From Anaerolineales bacterium (GTDB lineage Bacteria > Chloroflexota > Anaerolineae > Anaerolineales > UBA4823), in contig JAOAHK010000035.1 in NCBI GenBank assembly GCA_026415275.1, forward strand, positions 1 to 6,314: a DNA stretch of 6,314 nucleotides, written 5' to 3'. Positions 1 to 5,553 of the stretch are shown here, piece after piece. Positions within the stretch are counted from its first letter, which is position 1, and each line of letters opens with the position of its first letter. The notes below the pieces were generated by a model, which was not told the DNA's origin, did no database searches, and saw nothing but the letters and a program-made list of their open reading frames with translations. The position numbers were made by a program, and so were the translations under genes.

Positions 1-544
1 TCTCACTACTGCTCAGGGTGAGTCGGTGCGTTTCAAGGTTGAAGATGGCAAGGCCTATATCAATGAAGCTCAAATCATCCTAACCGACATCGAAGCCGCC
101 AACGGGGTTATCCATGTCATCGATACCGTTATCCTGCCGGGCAAGACGATCGTCGATGTTGCGATCAATGATGGTCGTTTCACAACTCTAGCCACTGCGC
201 TTCAAGCGGCTGGCCTAGTCGAAACCTTGCAAGGTGAGGGACCCTTCACCGTATTTGCTCCGACCGATGACGCCTTTGCCAAACTACCGGCTGGCACGGT
301 TGAAGGCTTGCTCAAAGATATTCCAACCCTGAAGAACATCTTGCTCTACCATGTGGTTGCCGGAGCGGTTAAGTCCGAACAGGTCGTTACACTGACCAGC
401 GCAGACACCGTTTTGGGGAAACCGGTCACAATCAAAGTAGAAGATGGCAAGGTGTTTATTAATGATGCGCAGGTTGTGATTGTCGATATTGTTGCCAAAA
501 ACGGGATTATTCATGTCATAGACACGGTTTTGCTGCCAGAATAA
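1..544 (+). CDS. FAS1 (fasciclin) domain protein, C-terminal part, 5' end outside the window
   Basis: The reading frame is open from base 2 and ends at TAA 542-544, giving 180 visible residues; the true start lies upstream. Residues 1-46 are the tail of one FAS1 domain, ending in the H2-type motif [11 protein letters not shown]. Residues 47-180 are a complete second FAS1 domain with the H1-type motif [13 protein letters not shown] (about 80-92), the YH motif YHVV (about 116-119) and a closing [11 protein letters not shown]. The protein therefore has at least two tandem FAS1 domains. FAS1 proteins are usually secreted or surface-bound and act in cell-cell or cell-matrix adhesion. No signal peptide can be judged because the N-terminus is missing. 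The protein ends one residue after the last FAS1 motif, so there is no C-terminal anchor or sorting signal. The GTG at base 26 falls inside the first domain and is not a credible start. The family call is firm; the ligand and exact role are unknown. Confidence 0.93.
   Translation, partial: LTTAQGESVRFKVEDGKAYINEAQIILTDIEAANGVIHVIDTVILPGKTIVDVAINDGRFTTLATALQAAGLVETLQGEGPFTVFAPTDDAFAKLPAGTVEGLLKDIPTLKNILLYHVVAGAVKSEQVVTLTSADTVLGKPVTIKVEDGKVFINDAQVVIVDIVAKNGIIHVIDTVLLPE
26..538 (+). repeat. Degenerate intragenic repeat: ends of two tandem FAS1 domains
   Basis: Bases 26-139 and 425-538 encode two 38-residue segments 399 bp (133 residues) apart that match at 25 of 38 positions when aligned by eye. 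Both contain VEDGK, an IN[ED]AQ segment and IHVIDTV followed by LP. The nucleotide copies have diverged at many synonymous sites; the longest obvious identical run is gaagatggcaagg. This points to an old domain duplication rather than a recent DNA repeat. Confidence 0.85.
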
Positions 545-549
545 TCCAA

Positions 550-574
550 TCCTCTCTCCTCCTTCTCCTCCTCC
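550..574. other. 25-nt uninterrupted pyrimidine tract
   Basis: Every base from 550 to 574 is C or T on the + strand, with CTCCT-like units, so the - strand is pure purine. It starts 6 nt after the FAS1 stop codon and ends 4 nt before the terminator stem. In the FAS1 mRNA it would be an unstructured, G-free, C-rich 3' segment. In the opposite transcript it would lie just beyond the hairpin. No function can be assigned from sequence alone. Confidence 0.6.
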
Positions 575-577
575 GAA

Positions 578-606
578 ACCCCGGCGCTCTAATCGAGCGC
601 CGGGGT
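578..606. terminator. Stem-loop between convergent genes, likely bidirectional terminator
   Basis: Bases 578-589 pair perfectly with 595-606 (12 bp, core CCCCGGCGCTC / GAGCGCCGGGG) around a 5-nt loop, TAATC. It lies 33 nt past the FAS1 stop (+ strand) and 55 nt past the HD-GYP stop (- strand). The outer A-U pair and the flanking TTT on the - strand side, and the short ACTTTAT on the + strand side, are weak U-tracts. The stem is therefore strong but the tails are not classic. Its placement between two converging genes supports termination in both directions. Confidence 0.8.
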
Positions 607-661
607 GACTTTATCGGCAAACCTGTTGCAAACTCTCAGGACAGAGCTTGCGATAGGTTGC

Positions 662-3613
662 TTAGATCTGTTCCTCATCCTTCAGGAGATTCAAAAAGAC
701 ATCAACAACTTTGGGGTCGAAATGTTTGCCTTTTTGTTCGAGAAGATAGTCCAAAGCCTGTTTTTTCCTCCATGCTTTGCGATAGGGACGGTCGCTGATC
801 AAAGCATCCCAGACATCTACCACAGCAAAGATGCGGGCAGCGAGGGGAATTTCCTCCCCCTTCAGGCCGCGTGGGTAACCACTCCCATCCCATTTTTCGT
901 GATGACAATAGGGGATATCCAGCGCAGTGTGTAAAAAGGGGATGTTTTCCAGCATCTGCCGCGCAAACACGGGGTGTTGACGCATTAGTTTCCATTCGTC
1001 TTCATTGAGGGGACCGGGTTTCTGTAACAGCAAGTCCGGGATTGCCATCTTCCCGATGTCGTGCAAGAGTGCGCCTCGGCGAATAGCGGCAAGTTGCTGG
1101 TCTTCGACACCCAAGCGTCGCGCAAGCTTTAGGGTTTGTTCAACCACGCGACGGCTGTGGCCTTCGGTCTCCATGTCGCGAAACTCCAAGGCTTTTGCCC
1201 AGCCTTCGATAGTGGCATCATAAGCTTGCAAGAGTTGGAAATTGGCGTTTTGCAGGTCGTTGAAAAGGCGGGTGTTCTCGATGGCAATCGCTGCCTGACC
1301 GGCTAAGGCTTCTAAAAACGCCATCCACTCTGCGCTGGGTTTAAGGGGCTGGCGATGGTAGATTTCCAGAACCCCAATGACGTTTCCTTTTGCAATCAAG
1401 GGGACACCGAGATAGGTCTGAAAGTGCTCATCCGGAAAGTTGGGGGAGCGCTCAAAAGCTCTGGCAAGTTTTTCACCATCAAAGATCGAGACGACTCTGC
1501 GTTCTAGCGCGGCTGTTCCAGCAAAGCCTTGTCCTAAACGGATTTCGCTATGTTGGAGGGCAGGGGTCTTGAAGCCCTGACCTGCAACGAAGTGCAAACT
1601 GTGCGTCTCTGGTCGAAAGAGTAAAACCGCCGCCGCATCCACTTGGAGTTGGGATAAGACATGGCTGGTGAGGATGTCGAGGGTTAGGCGTAAGTCGAGG
1701 CTGCTGCTGATGGCTTTGTCGATTTGGCGCATTGAGATTAATCGCTCTAGCCGCTGTTGAGCGGAGTGAAATTGATAAGCGTTGTCGATGGCGATTGCGG
1801 CTTGGCTGGCAAAAGCGACTAGCAGGTCAATAGACTGGCGGAATTGATGGGGTTTTCTGCTATACAAATGCAATACGCCAAAGTTCTGATCCTTTGCCCT
1901 TAAGGGCAAGCTGATAAAGGATCGAATGCCAGCCGAGATGAGAACAGGGTTGATAGTTTGGGGTGCGCCTTCTCCAAGCGGAGGATCAATACGCCCATCT
2001 TCGGGGACGAAATCCCCAAAAGCTGGTTTCTGGTTGCGCAGCACCCAATGAGTGATTCCATTTTTTCGTAAGCGATACTGCAGGGACGTAAACCCGATGT
2101 GGTCTTCAGCATGTTGCCCAACGCGCCCTTCTTCATCGAATAACACGATCCCTCCATAATCCGCTTGGGTCAACCGTTTGGCAAGGGTGATGATTTCTTG
2201 CAGCACTTCATCCAGATCGAGCGATGCGGTCACAATTTGGCACGCGCGGGAGAGGGCGTCTAATTGTTCCATCCTGAATTGCAGGTCTTTTTCGTATGCT
2301 ATTCGTTCGCTGATGTCGGTGATAAATCCTTCCAGAGCAACCAAATTTCCGCCATCATCGAAGACCCCCTCGCCTTTCTCCCAGACCCACTTCTCACTAC
2401 CATCCGCAGCGATTATGCGATAAGTCAACTGATAGGGTCTGTTTTCAGAAACTGCTTTTTGGACATTCTCCCAAACTGCGTTGCGATCTTCGGGGTGAAT
2501 CAAGCTGGCGTACGATCGATTTTTATTGCCGATCAATTCCTCGGCATCATAGCCAGTCAAGTCCAGACAACCCGCGCTGAGATATTCCATCGTCCACTCT
2601 GGGTCATTCTGACAGCGATAGGCGATACCCGGTAGATTGTTGATCAGAGTGGCTAATTGCCGGCGGCTTTGGCGCAGGGCAGCAGCAATCTGACTTTGGC
2701 TTTCTTCTAATTCGATGTTATGCAGAGCAAAAGCAAGGTCGCCAGCGACCTCATGGAGCAGAGATTTTTCTTCTGCGTCGTTGATAAATTCTTTGGGCAG
2801 GGAGACGGTAAGCACCCCGTACGCTCGATCGCCATAGCGCAGCGAAACACTCATTCCAGCCCGCCCTGCATATCCCGCGGCTAAAGGGCAATCCGTGCAG
2901 AAAATAGAGGGGTCTTCAACGATGACAACTTCCTTCTGTGTCATCGCTTGCCGCTCAACTGCGGTAAGTTCCCCTTTCGACAACCGTTGGCGCATCTCGG
3001 TAAAGGCTTCGCCTAAGCCCGCTTCGACGATCGTTTCTATTTGTCCGTCCGGGGAGAATGTGACGATCCAAGCGTTGAAATAGCCACCACTTTCGATCAG
3101 AATCTCACAAGATTTTTGCAGCAACGCCTGTCGGTCCTTCTCGCGGACGATCAACTGGTTGACATTGCGGATTGCCCGCAAGACTCGATTAAGGTAGTTG
3201 GATTTTTCCTCGAGGGATTGTAAGTTAGCAAGCGATTGAACGCGAGCGACAAATTCGCGCATGGGAATAGAACGTAGAATATAACTATCGGCGCCGTGTT
3301 CCATTCCTCCAGATTGGGTATCCGAAGTGGTTCCCGCTGTGCCCAGGAGAATAATCAATGGACGTCTGGGCAACGCTTCGCTTTTTAGCAAAATGCCCAA
3401 TTCGCCGCTTTGGGCTTGGAATAGGGTATCGCTAAGCAGAATCAGTTGTGGCCGGCTGATCTTGACTTGCGCTAAGGCGTCTTGGATATTGGTGACTTCG
3501 ACCACCTCCATCGAAGCCTCGCGTAAAATCTCAGCAATACCGCCGCGCAAGGAGGGATCATCCTCGACAATCAGAATCCGATAGGGGGAGCTAGAAAATG
3601 GTGAGGCAGACAT
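662..3613 (-). CDS. Multidomain receiver-GAF-PAS-GAF-GAF-HD-GYP protein, predicted c-di-GMP phosphodiesterase
   Basis: This 983-residue cytoplasmic protein has no signal peptide or obvious membrane segment. Residues 11-130 are a CheY-like receiver: acidic pair E17/D18, predicted phospho-acceptor D62, T92, but R114 where the conserved Lys is expected. Residues about 145-300 are a GAF domain with a CTDCP motif at 239-243. Residues about 320-440 are a PAS domain with PAC (HPEDR 373-377, then ITDISER). GAF domains 2 and 3 span about 455-612 and 633-782. Residues about 795-975 are an HD-GYP domain with the expected metal and active-site residues visible: E810, H819, H851-D852, K855, H880, H904-H905-E906, GYP 912-914 and D933. 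HD-GYP enzymes hydrolyse c-di-GMP to pGpG or GMP. The sensors presumably tune this activity, but their ligands are unknown. The gene ends with TAA. In-frame stops just upstream and the receiver beginning at residue 11 support the ATG at 3613; its ribosome site is weak. No partner histidine kinase is in view. Confidence 0.95.
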   Translation of the reverse strand: MSASPFSSSPYRILIVEDDPSLRGGIAEILREASMEVVEVTNIQDALAQVKISRPQLILLSDTLFQAQSGELGILLKSEALPRRPLIILLGTAGTTSDTQSGGMEHGADSYILRSIPMREFVARVQSLANLQSLEEKSNYLNRVLRAIRNVNQLIVREKDRQALLQKSCEILIESGGYFNAWIVTFSPDGQIETIVEAGLGEAFTEMRQRLSKGELTAVERQAMTQKEVVIVEDPSIFCTDCPLAAGYAGRAGMSVSLRYGDRAYGVLTVSLPKEFINDAEEKSLLHEVAGDLAFALHNIELEESQSQIAAALRQSRRQLATLINNLPGIAYRCQNDPEWTMEYLSAGCLDLTGYDAEELIGNKNRSYASLIHPEDRNAVWENVQKAVSENRPYQLTYRIIAADGSEKWVWEKGEGVFDDGGNLVALEGFITDISERIAYEKDLQFRMEQLDALSRACQIVTASLDLDEVLQEIITLAKRLTQADYGGIVLFDEEGRVGQHAEDHIGFTSLQYRLRKNGITHWVLRNQKPAFGDFVPEDGRIDPPLGEGAPQTINPVLISAGIRSFISLPLRAKDQNFGVLHLYSRKPHQFRQSIDLLVAFASQAAIAIDNAYQFHSAQQRLERLISMRQIDKAISSSLDLRLTLDILTSHVLSQLQVDAAAVLLFRPETHSLHFVAGQGFKTPALQHSEIRLGQGFAGTAALERRVVSIFDGEKLARAFERSPNFPDEHFQTYLGVPLIAKGNVIGVLEIYHRQPLKPSAEWMAFLEALAGQAAIAIENTRLFNDLQNANFQLLQAYDATIEGWAKALEFRDMETEGHSRRVVEQTLKLARRLGVEDQQLAAIRRGALLHDIGKMAIPDLLLQKPGPLNEDEWKLMRQHPVFARQMLENIPFLHTALDIPYCHHEKWDGSGYPRGLKGEEIPLAARIFAVVDVWDALISDRPYRKAWRKKQALDYLLEQKGKHFDPKVVDVFLNLLKDEEQI

Positions 3614-3635
3614 GCTCTTCGTTCCGCAAGGCTAA

Positions 3636-3717
3636 AACTAATCTTGTGGGAAGGAGTGTGGGATTAACGAGATGAAAAGATAGGGTAATCGATGACAATG
3701 CCTTCTTAAGATTAGTT
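3636..3717. repeat. Perfect 10-bp inverted repeat with 62-nt spacer upstream of the HD-GYP gene
   Basis: AACTAATCTT at 3636-3645 is the exact reverse complement of AAGATTAGTT at 3708-3717. On the - strand the promoter-proximal arm lies close to the predicted transcription start and the other arm ends 22 nt before the HD-GYP start codon. It could pair in the leader RNA, enclosing most of it, or be two binding sites for a dimeric regulator. Both ideas are inference; a chance match in AT-rich sequence cannot be excluded. Confidence 0.45.
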
Positions 3718-3723
3718 ATGTGT

Positions 3724-3752
3724 ATTGTACTCCAAATCGGGTTGCACAAAAA
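3724..3752 (-). promoter_or_regulatory. Candidate sigma-70-type promoter for the HD-GYP gene
   Basis: Read on the - strand, TTTTTG (3752-3747) and TACAAT (3729-3724) are separated by exactly 17 nt. The -10 box matches TATAAT at five of six positions, while the -35 box is poor. Transcription would start near 3717, leaving a leader of about 100 nt before the ATG at 3613. The surrounding 3720-3780 stretch is clearly more AT-rich than the genes on either side. The rest of the 196-bp gap holds only the inverted repeat and the hairpin listed separately. Confidence 0.4.
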
Positions 3753-3787
3753 TTTATTTATCCTTCTTATGGTCAAGTTATTTTGTC

Positions 3788-3802
3788 GGGGCAACTTGCC
3801 CC
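3788..3802 (-). terminator. Small hairpin just after the cytochrome gene, possible weak terminator
   Basis: GGGGCAACTTGCCCC is a near-complete palindrome: 6 bp pair around a 3-nt loop, and a seventh pair is possible in the duplex. It starts 7 nt after the stop codon of the cytochrome gene. The - strand sequence after it, GACAAAATAAC, has no U-tract, so a classic intrinsic terminator is not shown. It may instead stabilise the mRNA 3' end or be a protein site. Confidence 0.4.
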
Positions 3803-3809
3803 TTGATTC

Positions 3810-5540
3810 CTATTGGGGAATCTCGATGGATTGCCAAGCGACAGGAATGGGAAGGTTTGGAGTCTGTTGCCAATAGCGGGCAAATTCCATCGCCAATGGG
3901 TTAGAAGCTGCCAGAACATTCGTTGCCCAGCGATAGCCAATCGTCTGATATAACAGTTCTGCGCGAATGACCAGGGGAATTTCAGCTTGGCTGACATCTG
4001 CTTGAACGTTCAGCGTGTCCCCGCCAGCTAGAAAGTCGTTGTCTTTTAGGGCATCTCCGACGACCGCAACGTGGGCAGGTGCGTCGATTTTGTCAAATCC
4101 CTTAGGTAGGAGACGGTTGTCTTTCAAATAGCTTGCGGTATGAAGTTGCAACGTGGTAACTTCCCCGTGCACCGTTTGTAGAATGCTCTCATAGATTTGA
4201 ACTTCTTGCGGCGAAGTGATCCGTTCATAATGCGGTTCAAAGCGAGTGGGATCGAGGTCGTTGTCGTTTTCGGAGATCAATCCTTGTTGGTCGTACCCTC
4301 CCGATTCAAAAATGAGCTTTTGCTGTGCATCGGTCACGGTGATATGCAGCCAAGCGCGGCGTGAAGGGAAGCTCGTTGGGAATTTATGCCCGCTCAAGTT
4401 GGAGATGACAATGTCAAAGGATAGGACTCCGTTTTCGATGTGCGGGTTCGAAATTTCGAGGGTGGCTGTGCGCGATTGCAGAAAGCTCATCGTCTCGTCA
4501 ATAGAATCGCGAAAGTGCCCAGAGTCGGCTTCCACACCCAAATCGCTGCCGAAATTGTTAAGCAAGGTCAGCATGTAGGCATTCCCACCAAAAAAGTTAT
4601 GTTGCGAAACCCCTGCGTAACGGTTTTGGGGAGTGATATTGGATATGGGAATTGCTTCCTCAGTTCGGGTGAGATGGCAGTCTTGGCAAGTTTGCTGACT
4701 GACATACGCAGATGCTAACCATTCACTGTAGGGCGTTTGTTCGGGAAAGGTATCTGCGCTCAATGAACCATCCGCTTGAAGGTAATTGAGGTACAACTCG
4801 TGACAGGTAGCACAGAGAGCAGATTGGCGGATATGCTCGCTTTCAACTGGCTCGTACCCCGATGCGCCGGCCATCATCGCAACGCTCTGGCGAGACATGG
4901 GGAGAGGACCATACAAGGGCCTTTTGCCATATGGTGTAGTCAAGTCGATTGCCAGATCGCCGCTGTGGCGAAAGTCCGCATCCCCTGTTGGCGGAATTTG
5001 GTGGCAAACCGTGCAAGAGACGCCATCCAAGGCTAGGCGGTGATGCGGGTGTTGCGAGTTATATGGGCTCTGATCACCAATCAAGGCAATCGTCTGCCCA
5101 TTGGCAAAGGCGCTAAAGCGCGCCATGGGGGTATGGCAAGTGGCGCATTTTTCTTGGATTTCGGCGGCGTATTGGGGAGACTTTTCCAATTCCAGCCCTA
5201 AGCTGGCGCGAAAATAGGGGTCGCGGGCGGAATTTGCCATCATTGTCCCCCGCCAGCGTTCTGCGGGTGAAAATTCGCTTCCTGTAGAAGATTTGATGTT
5301 CTGATGACAGGGTGTACAGGTTGCAGCAGTTGCAAACCAGTCGTTACTAGTAGCGCTAAGCTTCGTTTTGTGCTTGTCCTCCACAAATGGGAAGGGCGAG
5401 TTCGCCAATGACGGGGTTGGCTGAGTGGTTGCAGGAGTGGCGGGCGAAGCAGGCTTTCCCTGACAAGCACTCAAAGAAATAAGCAGAGAGAAAAAAAGAA
5501 GCGTTTTATGTGCCTCTTGCCTGAGAATTTCTTTGTCCAT
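3810..5540 (-). CDS. Five-haem c-type cytochrome lipoprotein
   Basis: From the ATG at 5540 the product is 576 residues. Residues 12-26 form a lipoprotein signal: a hydrophobic stretch ending in lipobox LSAC with lipidated C26. A Pro/Thr/Ala-rich tether follows to about residue 50. Five CXXCH haem c motifs lie at 75-79 (CTPCH), 132-136 (CATCH), 176-180 (CTVCH), 243-247 (CATCH) and 285-289 (CQDCH). Several His residues outside these motifs could be distal ligands, for example HPHH 164-167, H236 and H314 in HNFFGGN. The C-terminal half (about 360-535) has no haem motif, looks beta-rich and carries GHKFP at 384-388. The protein resembles multihaem cytochromes of the cytochrome c554 type in general, but I cannot name a subfamily or substrate. 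It should sit on the outer face of the cytoplasmic membrane and move electrons. An alternative ATG at 5570 would add 10 residues and overlap pheA by 17 nt. The better ribosome site favours 5540. Confidence 0.9.
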   Translation of the reverse strand: MDKEILRQEAHKTLLFFSLLISLSACQGKPASPATPATTQPTPSLANSPFPFVEDKHKTKLSATSNDWFATAATCTPCHQNIKSSTGSEFSPAERWRGTMMANSARDPYFRASLGLELEKSPQYAAEIQEKCATCHTPMARFSAFANGQTIALIGDQSPYNSQHPHHRLALDGVSCTVCHQIPPTGDADFRHSGDLAIDLTTPYGKRPLYGPLPMSRQSVAMMAGASGYEPVESEHIRQSALCATCHELYLNYLQADGSLSADTFPEQTPYSEWLASAYVSQQTCQDCHLTRTEEAIPISNITPQNRYAGVSQHNFFGGNAYMLTLLNNFGSDLGVEADSGHFRDSIDETMSFLQSRTATLEISNPHIENGVLSFDIVISNLSGHKFPTSFPSRRAWLHITVTDAQQKLIFESGGYDQQGLISENDNDLDPTRFEPHYERITSPQEVQIYESILQTVHGEVTTLQLHTASYLKDNRLLPKGFDKIDAPAHVAVVGDALKDNDFLAGGDTLNVQADVSQAEIPLVIRAELLYQTIGYRWATNVLAASNPLAMEFARYWQQTPNLPIPVAWQSIEIPQ

Positions 5541-5547
5541 CGCTTTG

Positions 5548-5553
5548 ACCTTT
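5548..5553 (-). promoter_or_regulatory. Ribosome binding site deciding the cytochrome start
   Basis: AAAGGT on the - strand, directly after the pheA TAA, sits 7 nt before the ATG at 5540, with the GG pair 8 nt from it. It is a better placed Shine-Dalgarno-like site than the TGGGCA before the ATG at 5570. It also lets ribosomes finishing pheA restart on the cytochrome gene. Confidence 0.6.

Noticed and set aside
26..28. GTG at 26 as the start of the FAS1 gene
   Set aside because: The frame stays open to the window edge and the codon lies inside conserved FAS1 sequence; the gene is truncated by the window.
605..934. 109-codon open frame on the + strand
   Set aside because: It lies antisense within the HD-GYP coding region, has no recognisable domain, and is a shadow of that gene.
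3428..3433. Apparent loss of the receiver phospho-acceptor (Ser61 in the usual PDLILLD register)
   Set aside because: Asp62 matches the CheY pattern better (VISD-type strand end), lies 8 residues before the conserved Gly, and sits exactly 30 and 52 residues before T92 and R114, so the Asp is most likely present.
3771..3776. TTGACC on the - strand as a -35 box
   Set aside because: No good -10 box lies 16-18 nt downstream; the TTTTTG/TACAAT pair fits better.
3591..3794. 67-codon open frame on the - strand across the gap before the HD-GYP gene
   Set aside because: It overlaps the promoter region and the start of the HD-GYP gene in another frame, with no domain and no clear ribosome site.
4246..4578. 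110-codon open frame on the + strand
   Set aside because: It is antisense to the cytochrome gene, with low-complexity Ser/Arg-rich composition and no domain.
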